Positions 18,009 through 26,951 of a DNA stretch of 64,000 bases are shown piece after piece. Both the position numbers and the translations under genes were made by a program. The notes below the pieces were generated by a model. That model was given only the letters and a program-made list of their open reading frames with translations. It made no database searches and was not told where the DNA came from. Origin of the DNA: Shinella curvata (GTDB lineage: Bacteria; Pseudomonadota; Alphaproteobacteria; Rhizobiales; Rhizobiaceae); the NCBI RefSeq assembly GCF_022899935.1, contig NZ_JALJCJ010000001.1, forward strand, positions 704,053 through 768,052. Direction: 5' to 3'. How positions within the stretch are numbered: the first letter of the stretch is position 1; each line of letters starts with the position of its first letter.

Positions 18009-19313
18009 TTACTTCGCCTGCTCGGTCTTGGCAGCGTCGCCGCCTTCGGCCTTGCCCGCTTCGCCAGCCTTGGCGTCGTCAGTCTTTGCTTCGCCAGCCT
18101 TGGCATCATCTGCGGCTGCACCTTCAGCCTTCGCGTCGCCGCCTTCGGCTGCCGGCTTGCCAGCATTTGCTACCGCATTCGGATCCCATTCGGAGGGCAC
18201 GACTTCCCCGCCCGGCTGCACCTTCTGGAAGCCTTCGACGATGATCTTCTCGCCGTCCTTCAGGCCATCGGTGATGACCCAGCGCGTACCGGCAGCGCGA
18301 CCGACGCGAACGGGACGCGTGCCGGCCTTGTTGTCGGCGGAAATGACATAGACGAGCGCGCTGCCTGAAGAATCACGCTGCACGGCCTGCTGCGGCACCA
18401 GAACGGCGCTCTTCTCGATGCCCTGCTCGATCTTCACACGCACATACATGCCCGGCAGGAGGTCACCGTCCGGGTTCGGGAATTCGCCGCGCAGCGTCAC
18501 CTGACCGGTCGTCTCGTCGACGGCGGCTTCGGAGAACAGCAGCTTGCCCGGCTGCGGATAGGCCGAGCCGTCGTCCAGCACGAGCTTGACGTCGGCCGAA
18601 TTGTTGTCGGCCATGAGGGCACCGTCCTCCAGAGCCTTGCGCAGACGGATGAGATCGGTCGCCGACTGGGTGAAGTCGGCATAGACAGGGTCAAGCTGCT
18701 GGATCGTCGCGAGATTTTCCGTGCCGCTCGTCGAAACCAGCGCACCTTCGGTGATCAGAGCACGGCCAATGCGGCCGCTGATCGGCGCCTTGACCTCGGT
18801 ATATTCGAGATTGAGCTTGGCGGTCGCGAGACCCGCCTCGGCGATCGCGACATCGGCATCGGCCTGGGCAAGCTTGGCGACGGCATCGTCATAATTCTGC
18901 GCAGACGAGACGTTCGACTTCTTCAGCTGTTCCTGGCGGACCGTATCGTTCTTCGCCTGGGCCTGCACGGCCTTGGCGCGGCGCAGCGTCGCCTCGGCGC
19001 TATCGACCAGCACCTTGAACGGCGCGGGATCGATCCGGTAGAGCACGTCGCCCTCCTTGACCAGCGAGCCCTGTTCAAAGACGCGTTCGATGATGATACC
19101 CGAAGCGCGCGGGCGCACCTCCGCGGTGCGGGTCGCAGCGATGCGGCCCGGCAGCTCGTTGGTGATCGGCACGTCCTCGGCCTTCACGGTGATGACGGCC
19201 ACCTGCGGCGGCGGGAAGGAGAAGCCCGCCTGCGGTGCCTGCTCATCGCTGCAGCCGGCGAGGATCAAAAGGGCGCCAAAGGTCGCAATCGAAATCGGTC
19301 TCGTGAAACGCAT
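18009..19313 (-). CDS. RND efflux periplasmic adaptor lipoprotein (AcrA/BepD-like) with low-complexity tail
   Basis: A 434-aa membrane-fusion protein. The lipobox LILAGC places the lipidated Cys at residue 21. Barrel-sandwich halves (GIIIERVFEQGSLVKEGDVL and YTEVKAPISGRIGRALITEG) flank the coiled-coil hairpin. The ATG at 19313 is chosen because GGAAG lies 6 nt upstream. Unusually, the last 50 or so residues are an Ala/Asp/Glu/Lys/Gly-only tail with repeated DDAKAGEAKT-like units; standard adaptors end before this. It connects the pump to an outer-membrane channel. First gene of the operon. Confidence 0.9.
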   Translation of the reverse strand: MRFTRPISIATFGALLILAGCSDEQAPQAGFSFPPPQVAVITVKAEDVPITNELPGRIAATRTAEVRPRASGIIIERVFEQGSLVKEGDVLYRIDPAPFKVLVDSAEATLRRAKAVQAQAKNDTVRQEQLKKSNVSSAQNYDDAVAKLAQADADVAIAEAGLATAKLNLEYTEVKAPISGRIGRALITEGALVSTSGTENLATIQQLDPVYADFTQSATDLIRLRKALEDGALMADNNSADVKLVLDDGSAYPQPGKLLFSEAAVDETTGQVTLRGEFPNPDGDLLPGMYVRVKIEQGIEKSAVLVPQQAVQRDSSGSALVYVISADNKAGTRPVRVGRAAGTRWVITDGLKDGEKIIVEGFQKVQPGGEVVPSEWDPNAVANAGKPAAEGGDAKAEGAAADDAKAGEAKTDDAKAGEAGKAEGGDAAKTEQAK

Positions 19314-19364
19314 GGGTTCTTCCATAGGCGATGCCGGCTAAGGCGGCGGTGCTAAAAACGAATA

Positions 19365-19392
19365 GATGCGGTGACCGGAAAGCCACCGCATC
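19365..19392 (-). other. Leader hairpin upstream of the adaptor gene
   Basis: GATGCGGTG/CACCGCATC forms a perfect 9-bp stem with a 10-nt loop between the predicted operator and the adaptor start. It would be part of the leader RNA. Function unknown. Confidence 0.4.
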
Positions 19393-19394
19393 GC

Positions 19395-19418
19395 AACATA
19401 CAAACATCGCTGTATGTT
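19395..19418. promoter_or_regulatory. Predicted AcrR-type operator
   Basis: AACATACA-N8-TGTATGTT is a perfect 24-bp inverted repeat, with the same total length and the same ACATAC half-site as the E. coli AcrR box. It lies 82 bp upstream of the adaptor start. The AcrR-like protein encoded at 14228-14851 is the expected ligand. Confidence 0.7.
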
Positions 19419-19498
19419 AATTCCTGATGTTTGACAATCGTAGATCACGGCCGTGCGGGCCGCAATCCACCCCGATCACGAACTCGTGATGAGGGACC

Positions 19499-20500
<1,002 letters not shown>

Positions 20501-20511
20501 CCGAATTCCCC

Positions 20512-21564
20512 TTAAAGCTTGACCGTCTGACCGGTTCTGACACTTTCATCGGCTGCGAGGCAGATCCTGAGCGATTGCACCGCATCGTCCATGTGACGCG
20601 TGAGATCGATGTCTTCGCGAATGGCCTTCAGCACGAAGGCCTGCTCACGGTCGCAGAGTTCCTGGTGGCCGGGCTCGCCCGCCATCTTCAGGTCCTCGTC
20701 CGGCGACAGGAACTTGCCGTCAGGGCCAGTGGCCGCATTGTGAACGCGGATCACCGCCGTCTTGGTGTGCGTGTCGATATCGTCGGACTTGGCATTCGGA
20801 TCCATGACGATGGAAACCGAGCCGTTCGGCGACATGACGTCCTTCACGAAGAAGGCGGTTTCCGAGATCATCGGCCCCCAGCCCGCCTCGTACCAGCCGA
20901 GCGAACCGTCGTCGAACAGCACCTGCAGATGGCCGTAGTTGTACATGTCCGGCTTGATCTCGTTCGACAGGCGCAACCCCATGCCACGCACCTCGACGGG
21001 CTTGGCATCGGTGATCTGGCACATCACGTCGAGATAGTGCACGCCGCAGTCGACGATCGGCGGGGTGGTGTCCATCAGCGCCTTGTGGGTGACCCAGGTC
21101 GGGCCGCTGGACTGCTGGTTCAGGTTCATGCGGAACACGTAGGGGCCGCCCAGCTTGCGGGCTTCCTCGATGAGGCGGATCCACGAGGGATGGTGGCGCA
21201 GGATGTAACCGACGACCAGCTTGCGGCCGTTCGCCTTGGCGCAGGCGACTACCCGTTCGGCGTCGGCGACGGTGGTCGCCAGCGGCTTTTCGAGGAAGAC
21301 ATGCGCACCGGCTTCGAGGGCTGCGATCGCATATTCGGCATGGCTGTCCGAATAGGTGCTGATCGAGCACAGCTCCGGCTTGAACTCATGCAGCGCATCG
21401 AGAAACGACGGGTGGATCTCGTAACCCTCGAGCCCGGCCGGAACCGGAACCTTCGAGCGATTGACCAGGCCGACGATCTCGTAGCCGGGGTTTTCGTGAT
21501 AGGCGAGCGCATGGCTCCGGCCCATGTTGCCGAGACCGGCGGAAAGAACGCGAATGGGGGTCAT
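20512..21564 (-). CDS. Gfo/Idh/MocA-family NAD(P)-dependent oxidoreductase
   Basis: A 350-aa sugar oxidoreductase. The N-terminal Rossmann motif is [19 protein letters not shown], the conserved EKPLATT follows near residue 95, and the catalytic-region motif DCGVHYLDV contains the usual Asp and His. The ATG at 21564 is used. It sits between the permease genes and the ATPase gene of the same operon, so it should act on the transported sugar. A classical MurNAc pathway has no dehydrogenase step, so its reaction is unknown. It may oxidise or epimerise a variant such as an anhydro, 3-keto or other modified sugar. Confidence 0.85.
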   Translation of the reverse strand: MTPIRVLSAGLGNMGRSHALAYHENPGYEIVGLVNRSKVPVPAGLEGYEIHPSFLDALHEFKPELCSISTYSDSHAEYAIAALEAGAHVFLEKPLATTVADAERVVACAKANGRKLVVGYILRHHPSWIRLIEEARKLGGPYVFRMNLNQQSSGPTWVTHKALMDTTPPIVDCGVHYLDVMCQITDAKPVEVRGMGLRLSNEIKPDMYNYGHLQVLFDDGSLGWYEAGWGPMISETAFFVKDVMSPNGSVSIVMDPNAKSDDIDTHTKTAVIRVHNAATGPDGKFLSPDEDLKMAGEPGHQELCDREQAFVLKAIREDIDLTRHMDDAVQSLRICLAADESVRTGQTVKL

Positions 21565-21572
21565 GACTGAAC

Positions 21573-22412
21573 TCACTTGACTGCTCCGGAGGTGATGCCG
21601 CGGATCAACTGCCGCGAGAAGACGAGATAGAGGACGAGAACCGGGAATATCGCCAGCGACAGGGCTGCCAGCACCGCGTTCCAGTTGGTGACGAACTGGC
21701 CGATGAAGATCTGCGAGCCCAGCGTCACCGTCTTGGTCGCCTCGGAGGGCGCCAGGATCAGCGGGAACCACAGGTCGTTCCAGATCGGGATCATCGTGAA
21801 GACCGCGACCGTCGCCATGGCGGGCCGCACCAGCGGCAGCACGAGACGGAAGAAGATCGCGTATTCCGAAAGGCCATCGATGCGCCCGGCATTCTTGAGA
21901 TCGTCGGAAACGGTCCGCATGAATTCCGAGAGGATGAAGACGGCAAGCGGAATGCCCTGCGCGGTATAGACGAGGACCAGCGCCGTCAGCGTGTTGACGA
22001 GGCCCGTCGCCACCATGCCCTGCAGGATCGCCACCGTGCCGAGACGGATCGGGATCATGATGCCGATGGCGAGGTAGAGGCCCATCAGCGTGTTGCCGCG
22101 GAAGCGGTATTCGGACAGTGCGAAGGCGGCCATGGCGCCAAACAGCAGCACCAGCGCGATGGAGGCCACCGTGACGATGAAGCTGTTCTGGAAATAGGTC
22201 GCAAAGTCTCCCTGCCCCAGCACCGTATAATAGCCGACGAGATCGAAGGTCTTCGGGCTCGGCAGCTGCATCGGGTTGCGGAAGATCGCGTTGCGATCCT
22301 TCATCGAGTTGATGAGCGTCAGGAACACCGGGAAGACCGAGATGATCGCGTAGCTGATCAGCGCCAGATGAACGAGGGATGTGCGGGTGAGAGAAGCGCG
22401 TGCTTTAGACAT
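21573..22412 (-). CDS. ABC transporter permease (MalG/UgpE-like)
   Basis: A 279-aa inner-membrane permease with about six helices; the first covers roughly residues 13-33. The EAA-type docking loop reads NAGRIDGLSEYAIFFRLVLP. It partners with the permease encoded immediately upstream (15 bp apart). The CUT1 class to which it belongs imports di- and oligosaccharides as well as some amino sugars. Confidence 0.9.
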   Translation of the reverse strand: MSKARASLTRTSLVHLALISYAIISVFPVFLTLINSMKDRNAIFRNPMQLPSPKTFDLVGYYTVLGQGDFATYFQNSFIVTVASIALVLLFGAMAAFALSEYRFRGNTLMGLYLAIGIMIPIRLGTVAILQGMVATGLVNTLTALVLVYTAQGIPLAVFILSEFMRTVSDDLKNAGRIDGLSEYAIFFRLVLPLVRPAMATVAVFTMIPIWNDLWFPLILAPSEATKTVTLGSQIFIGQFVTNWNAVLAALSLAIFPVLVLYLVFSRQLIRGITSGAVK

Positions 22413-22427
22413 GTCCTGCCCTCCCGA

Positions 22428-23381
22428 TCAGAACTGGTAGCGACGCATGCGCCGCTGGATGACGAAGAGATAGAGCGACACGCCGGCAAGGATGATGAGG
22501 AACATGACCGTCGCGATCGTCGCGCCCATCGAGCGGTCGCCGAGCTGAAGCTGGAAACCGAAGAAGGTACGGTAGAGCAGCGTACCCAGGATATCCGTCG
22601 AACCATCCGGCCCGGCCAGCGCGCCCTGCACGGTGTAGATCAGATCGAAGGCGTTGAAGTTGCCGACGAACGTCAGGATCGAGATGATGCCGATGGCGGG
22701 AAGGATCAGCGGCAGCTTGATCTTCCAGAACTGGCTCCAGCCGGTAACGCCGTCGCACTCGGCCGCCTCGATGACCTCCTCCGGAATATTGAGAAGCGCC
22801 GCATAGATCAGCATCATCGGAATGCCGACATATTGCCAGACCGAGATCAGCGACACGGCGATGAGCGCCGAACCGGGCTTGCCGAGCCAGGGTGAGAACA
22901 GCGATTTCAGGCCAACGACATCCAGAAGGAAGGGAGAGACGCCCCAGATCGGCGAGAGGATCAGCTTCCAGATGAAGCCGACGATCACGAAGGACAAGAG
23001 CGTCGGCAAGAAGATGGCGGTGCGGTAGAATGAAGCGAAGCGCAGCTTCGGCAGCGAGAGCATCGCGGCAAGCGCCACGCCCATCGGGTTCTGGACCAGC
23101 ATGTGGATGACGAAGAAGATGAAGTTGTTCTTCAGCGCGTTCCAAAAGTCATGCGCCCAGCGCTCGTCGCCGAACAGGACCTTGAAATTGCCAAGACCAA
23201 CGAAGGTCGACTGGCCGTCCACGGTGTTGAACAGCGACAGACGCAGCGTCTCGACGAGCGGCAGGATCATCACCGCCGAATAGACGATGAAAGCCGGCAG
23301 CAGGAAGACGACGATATGCCAGCGCGTCGGGCGCTTGATCACAGGTCCTGTTGCATCATGGGTAGAAGGTGTGTTGCTCAT
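22428..23381 (-). CDS. ABC transporter permease (MalF/UgpA-like)
   Basis: A 317-aa permease with about six membrane helices. The docking loop EAAECDGVTGWSQFWKIKLP is an excellent EAA motif. The ATG at 23381 is used; the upstream in-frame extension lacks family similarity. A 286-bp gap with a very stable hairpin separates it from the binding-protein gene, a layout that often lets binding protein be made in excess over membrane components. Confidence 0.9.
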   Translation of the reverse strand: MSNTPSTHDATGPVIKRPTRWHIVVFLLPAFIVYSAVMILPLVETLRLSLFNTVDGQSTFVGLGNFKVLFGDERWAHDFWNALKNNFIFFVIHMLVQNPMGVALAAMLSLPKLRFASFYRTAIFLPTLLSFVIVGFIWKLILSPIWGVSPFLLDVVGLKSLFSPWLGKPGSALIAVSLISVWQYVGIPMMLIYAALLNIPEEVIEAAECDGVTGWSQFWKIKLPLILPAIGIISILTFVGNFNAFDLIYTVQGALAGPDGSTDILGTLLYRTFFGFQLQLGDRSMGATIATVMFLIILAGVSLYLFVIQRRMRRYQF

Positions 23382-23584
23382 GGCCCTGCCTGCCCCTCCG
23401 TTTGTTGTCGTTAAATCCGCATGCGCGAACGCCCTGCGCGACAGCACCAGCCGCACATGACAAAATCAGCATACACATTAGTGACGGGGCCGCGCCCCGA
23501 ATTTGCCCTTCGGCATCCTCTGTCCACCGGGACGAAGAGGAACAAGGCAGGCACCGGACAGTTCAAGCCGCGCCGCCTGGAAGA

Positions 23585-23611
23585 CCTCCCCCCGAATTTT
23601 ACGGGGGGAGG
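23585..23611 (-). other. Intra-operon hairpin between binding-protein and permease genes
   Basis: A perfect 10-bp stem CCTCCCCCCG/CGGGGGGAGG with a 7-nt AT-rich loop lies 57 bp past the binding-protein stop. No T-tract follows on the minus strand. It is likely an attenuating or 3'-end-protecting structure that raises binding-protein mRNA relative to the permeases. The rest of the 286-bp gap shows nothing recognisable. Confidence 0.6.
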
Positions 23612-23667
23612 ATCGGCGCAGGGAAATACCCGCGCCTCAAGCAGAGTTCAACAGCCGGAAACCGGAC

Positions 23668-24927
23668 TTACTTGGCCGGCTTGTACCAGCTGTCGAGGCC
23701 CTTCTGGAGCTTCTCGCCAGCGACTTCCGGCGTATCCGTGCCGTTGATAACGTTGGCCGATTCCGTCCAGGTCTCGTTTTCGAGGTTCGGCGTGCCGCGC
23801 GACAGGATCTGGTAGGTCGAGCGGATCGTCGGCTTGCACTTTTCACGCCAGGAGACGAATTCCTGGGCGAGCGGGTCGGCCATTTTCACGGCCGTCGAGT
23901 TCAGGCTGAAGAAGCCCGGCAGCGAGTTGGCGTAGATGTCTGCGAATTCCGGCGAAGACACGAAGCTCAGGAACTTCTTGGCTGCTTCCGGGTTCGCACC
24001 CTTCGGGTTCAGGCCGACGCCGATGTCGTTGTGGTCCGAGATGTAGCAGGTGTCGCCGGCATTCTTCACCGGCGGCGGGAAGGCGCCCATCTTGAACTGG
24101 GCCTGCGTGTTGAACAGGCCGATTTCCCACGAGCCGGCCGGGTAGATGGCAGCGCGGCCGAGCGTGAAGAGGTTCTGGCTGTCCGGATAGGTCTGGGCTT
24201 CGAAACCGTCGCCGAGATAGTCCTTCCACTTGGCGAGAACGCGGTAGGGCTCGACCCAGGCGTCGTCGGTCAGCTTCTGCTCGCCCTTGATGAGGGCAGC
24301 GCGGCCTTCTTCACCCTTCCAGTAGGTCGGGCCGATGTTCTGGTAGCCCATGGTCGCGGCTTCCCAGAGGTCCTTCGTGCCCATCGCCATCGGGATGTAG
24401 CTGCCTTCGGCCTTGATCTTGTCGAGGGCGGCGAAGAATTCGGCTTCCGTCGTCGGAACAGAGATGCCGAGCGTGTCGAAGGCATCCTTGTTGTAGATGA
24501 AGCCGTGGATGACCGAAGCCATCGGTACGCAGAAGGTCGTTGCGCCATCATCCGTCGTCCAGGCAGACTTGGCGACCGGCGAGAAGTTCTCCATGCCCGG
24601 CAGATCGTTCAGGCTGGCCAGGTGGCCCTTCTTGAAGAGTTCCAGCGAGGCGTCGAACGGACGGCAGGTGATGAGGTCACCGGCCGAACCGGCATCCAGC
24701 TTGGCGTTCAGCGCGGCGTTGTACTCGGTCGGCGCGGTCGGCGCGAAGACGACCTTGATGCCGGGGTTCTTGGCTTCGAAGGCCGGAATGATCTTTTCCT
24801 GCCAGATGGCGAGGTCGTCGTTACGCCAGCTTTCGACGGTCAGCGTGACGTCGGCTGCCTGGGCAAACCCGGCCGTGCCGAGGATGCTGGTTGCAAGGAG
24901 CAGACCCTTGATTGCGGTGCGTGTCAT
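23668..24927 (-). CDS. Periplasmic sugar-binding protein (CUT1 class) of the amino-sugar importer
   Basis: A 419-aa extracellular solute-binding protein family 1 member. A signal peptide ends at about residue 25 (GFAQAA). The mature protein starts DVTLTVESWRNDD and contains the family-typical GRAAIYPAGSWEIGLFN. It lies between the MurQ etherase gene and the permeases in one leftward operon. The neighbouring MurQ, NagA and kinase genes predict MurNAc, GlcNAc or a small muropeptide-derived sugar as ligand. This is inference; no binding residue can be assigned by eye. Confidence 0.88.
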   Translation of the reverse strand: MTRTAIKGLLLATSILGTAGFAQAADVTLTVESWRNDDLAIWQEKIIPAFEAKNPGIKVVFAPTAPTEYNAALNAKLDAGSAGDLITCRPFDASLELFKKGHLASLNDLPGMENFSPVAKSAWTTDDGATTFCVPMASVIHGFIYNKDAFDTLGISVPTTEAEFFAALDKIKAEGSYIPMAMGTKDLWEAATMGYQNIGPTYWKGEEGRAALIKGEQKLTDDAWVEPYRVLAKWKDYLGDGFEAQTYPDSQNLFTLGRAAIYPAGSWEIGLFNTQAQFKMGAFPPPVKNAGDTCYISDHNDIGVGLNPKGANPEAAKKFLSFVSSPEFADIYANSLPGFFSLNSTAVKMADPLAQEFVSWREKCKPTIRSTYQILSRGTPNLENETWTESANVINGTDTPEVAGEKLQKGLDSWYKPAK

Positions 24928-24972
24928 TGCATTCTCCCCTTTTATGCGCCGCAGCGCGTTTTGAGACTTTGA

Positions 24973-25869
24973 TTATCCGAGAGCCTTGAGGGCACGCCGG
25001 AGACTTTGCCCCGACTGGATGAGCGCCGCCTTCGCGGCACCGGCATCCGCAACCCCCGCAGCCAAGAGCACGGCTTCCTTTACCGAGCCTTCGGAGCGCG
25101 CGAGAAGGCGTTCCGCCTCATCGAGACCGACACCGGAGATGTCGGAGACGATGCGGCAGGCACGCCCTTTCAATTTGATATTGTCGGCCTTGAGATTGAC
25201 CATGTGGCCGTCATGCACATGGCCGAGCAGGATGCCGACCAGCGTGGAAAACATGTTGAAGGCGATCTTCTGCGCCGTGCCGGCCCCCATGCGCGTCGAG
25301 CCGGAAATCACTTCCGGCGGCGTCTGCAACAGGATCGAGACATCGGCACCCTCGAACAACGCAGCGCCCGGATTGTTGGCCATGGCGACGACCCTGGCGC
25401 CCTGCCCTTTCGCATAGGCCTCGATGGCCAGCACATAGGGCGTGCTGCCACTCGCCGAAACGGCGATCACACAGTCCTTGGCATCGATGCCGGCAGTTTC
25501 GGCATCGCCGACGGCGAGCGCACGATCGTCCTCATAGCCGCCCGCCAGATCCTCCAGGCTTGCGGCACCGCCGGCAAGCAGGATGACGATGCGATCGCGG
25601 GGAATTCCATAGGTGCCGGGAAGCTCGAGCGCGTCAGCCATGGCCATCAGACCGGAGCTGCCGGCGCCGACATAGACAAGGCGGCCGCCGGCAAGCAGCG
25701 CATCGGCGGCAAGACGGGCGGCATCGGCGATATCGGCAAGCGCGCCGTCGATCACGGCGGCCGCAGCCTTCTGGCCATCCGCAAGCAGTTTCAGCGCGTC
25801 GAGAGGCTGACGTTCGTCCAACCCCTTCGCCTGATCGTGCCTGCCTTCTGTCTTGCCTGCAGCCATCAT
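24973..25869 (-). CDS. murQ: N-acetylmuramic acid 6-phosphate etherase
   Basis: A 298-aa SIS-fold enzyme that removes D-lactate from MurNAc-6-P to give GlcNAc-6-P. The length equals E. coli MurQ. The core reads YVGAGSSGLMAMADALELPG, where the Glu matches the catalytic acid of the E. coli ASECP motif, and a second conserved Glu is found in GGYEDD. ASGSTPYVLA and GSTRMGAGTAQK complete the sugar-phosphate site. The start is the ATG at 25869 (or the adjacent ATG at 25866), after AGGAG. It is the first gene of the leftward operon and is divergent from the kinase. MurQ is the clearest sign that this locus handles muramic acid. Confidence 0.92.
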   Translation of the reverse strand: MMAAGKTEGRHDQAKGLDERQPLDALKLLADGQKAAAAVIDGALADIADAARLAADALLAGGRLVYVGAGSSGLMAMADALELPGTYGIPRDRIVILLAGGAASLEDLAGGYEDDRALAVGDAETAGIDAKDCVIAVSASGSTPYVLAIEAYAKGQGARVVAMANNPGAALFEGADVSILLQTPPEVISGSTRMGAGTAQKIAFNMFSTLVGILLGHVHDGHMVNLKADNIKLKGRACRIVSDISGVGLDEAERLLARSEGSVKEAVLLAAGVADAGAAKAALIQSGQSLRRALKALG

Positions 25870-25893
25870 CCACTCTCCTCTGACCCAAATTAA

Positions 25894-25910
25894 TGCCAAA
25901 AAAATACCAA
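25894..25910. promoter_or_regulatory. Predicted operator of the amino-sugar locus, murQ side
   Basis: TGCCAAAAAAATACCAA is the reverse complement of TTGGTATTTTTTTGGCA. It lies 25 bp upstream of the murQ start and matches, in inverted orientation at 15 of 17 positions, the element at 26027-26043. The GntR/UTRA regulator at 26948 is the likely ligand. Confidence 0.5.
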
Positions 25911-25935
25911 TTGTCCATAGGAAATTAATTTTTGA

Positions 25936-25953
25936 GACCACTTTTTTGCGGTC
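25936..25953. promoter_or_regulatory. Imperfect palindrome in the divergent promoter
   Basis: GACCACTTTTTTGCGGTC has arms GACCRC/GYGGTC (one mismatch) around a T6 centre. It resembles the GGTC/GACC half-sites seen for HutC-type GntR proteins such as NagR/DasR, though with a wider spacer. It lies near the middle of the 194-bp murQ-kinase region. Confidence 0.4.
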
Positions 25954-26026
25954 CATTATTTTTATAATTCAAAATCAATAACTTGTTGAAAAGCTCATGT
26001 TCGATACCACCATACCCCTTGGTTAA

Positions 26027-26043
26027 TGGTATTTTTTTGGTAT
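26027..26043. promoter_or_regulatory. Predicted operator of the amino-sugar locus, kinase side
   Basis: TGGTATTTTTTTGGTAT lies 20 bp upstream of the kinase ATG. It is an inverted copy of the element at 25894-25910, so each divergent gene has one copy just ahead of its ribosome binding site. Confidence 0.5.
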
Positions 26044-26063
26044 CGTTGTGCTCGGAGGTGGCC

Positions 26064-26951
26064 ATGACGGATTACATTCTCGGTATCGACGGCGGAGGAA
26101 CGAGTTGCCGTGCGGCGGTCGCAAGACCAGACGGCGCCATTCTCGGTCGCGGCAAGAGCGGTGCGGCCAATATCCTGACCGACCCCAACAATGCGATCAT
26201 CTCCATCACGGAGGCCGCCAAGGCCGCCTATCGCGACGCGGGGCTCGACGAGGCCGGCGTTAACGGCGCCTCGGCCTTTCTCGGCCTTGCCGGCACCAAT
26301 GTCGGCGATCTCACGCGCTATGTGCATGACCGCCTGCCCTTCCGCCACACGGCCATCGATTCGGACGGCCTGATCGCCCTGCAAGGCGCGATCGGCGACG
26401 AGGACGGCGCGGTTGCGATCCTCGGCACGGGCTCTATCTATATGGGACGCAAGGACGGCACGGTCCGCTATATCGGTGGCTGGGGCTTTACCGTCGGCGA
26501 TCTCGGCGGCGGCGCGCGGCTTGGCCATGCCCTGCTCCAGGAAGCCTTGCTCGCCTTCGACGGCGTGCATCCACGCTCTCCCGTCACGAACGCGGTCATC
26601 GAGGAATTCAAGAACGACCCGCGCGGCATCGTCGAATTCGCCCGGCTTTCCAAGCCCGGCGATTTCGGCCGCTTCGCGCCCCTGCTGTTCGATCACGCCG
26701 GACAGGGCGATGCCCAGGCGATCGCCATCGTCGAGACGGGTGCGACTGCGGTCAACGAATCCCTCGATGCCATCATGGCATTGGCCGGCGCATCGCGCCT
26801 CTGCCTGCTCGGCGGGCTAGCATCACTCTACCCGCAATGGCTTTCTGAAAAGCATCGTTCGATCCTGATCGAAGCCGAGGCCGACGCGCTGACGGGGGCC
26901 GTGGCGCTGGCCGCCAAGGGTTATCAAGAGCGTCAGGGGGCAGTGGCATGA
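26064..26951 (+). CDS. BadF/BadG-family amino-sugar kinase (GlcNAc/MurNAc kinase, MurK-like)
   Basis: A 295-aa ASKHA-fold kinase. The phosphate-1 motif is LGIDGGGTSCRAAVA at the N-terminus; AILGTGSIYMG and WGFTVGDLGGGARLGH are further family motifs. The ATG at 26064 follows GGAGGT, and the in-frame upstream extension has no family similarity. In this family Clostridium MurK phosphorylates both GlcNAc and MurNAc, and human NagK acts on GlcNAc. With MurQ and NagA next door, 6-phosphorylation of MurNAc and/or GlcNAc after non-PTS import is the expected role. It overlaps the GntR gene by ATGA. Confidence 0.85.
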   Translation: MTDYILGIDGGGTSCRAAVARPDGAILGRGKSGAANILTDPNNAIISITEAAKAAYRDAGLDEAGVNGASAFLGLAGTNVGDLTRYVHDRLPFRHTAIDSDGLIALQGAIGDEDGAVAILGTGSIYMGRKDGTVRYIGGWGFTVGDLGGGARLGHALLQEALLAFDGVHPRSPVTNAVIEEFKNDPRGIVEFARLSKPGDFGRFAPLLFDHAGQGDAQAIAIVETGATAVNESLDAIMALAGASRLCLLGGLASLYPQWLSEKHRSILIEAEADALTGAVALAAKGYQERQGAVA

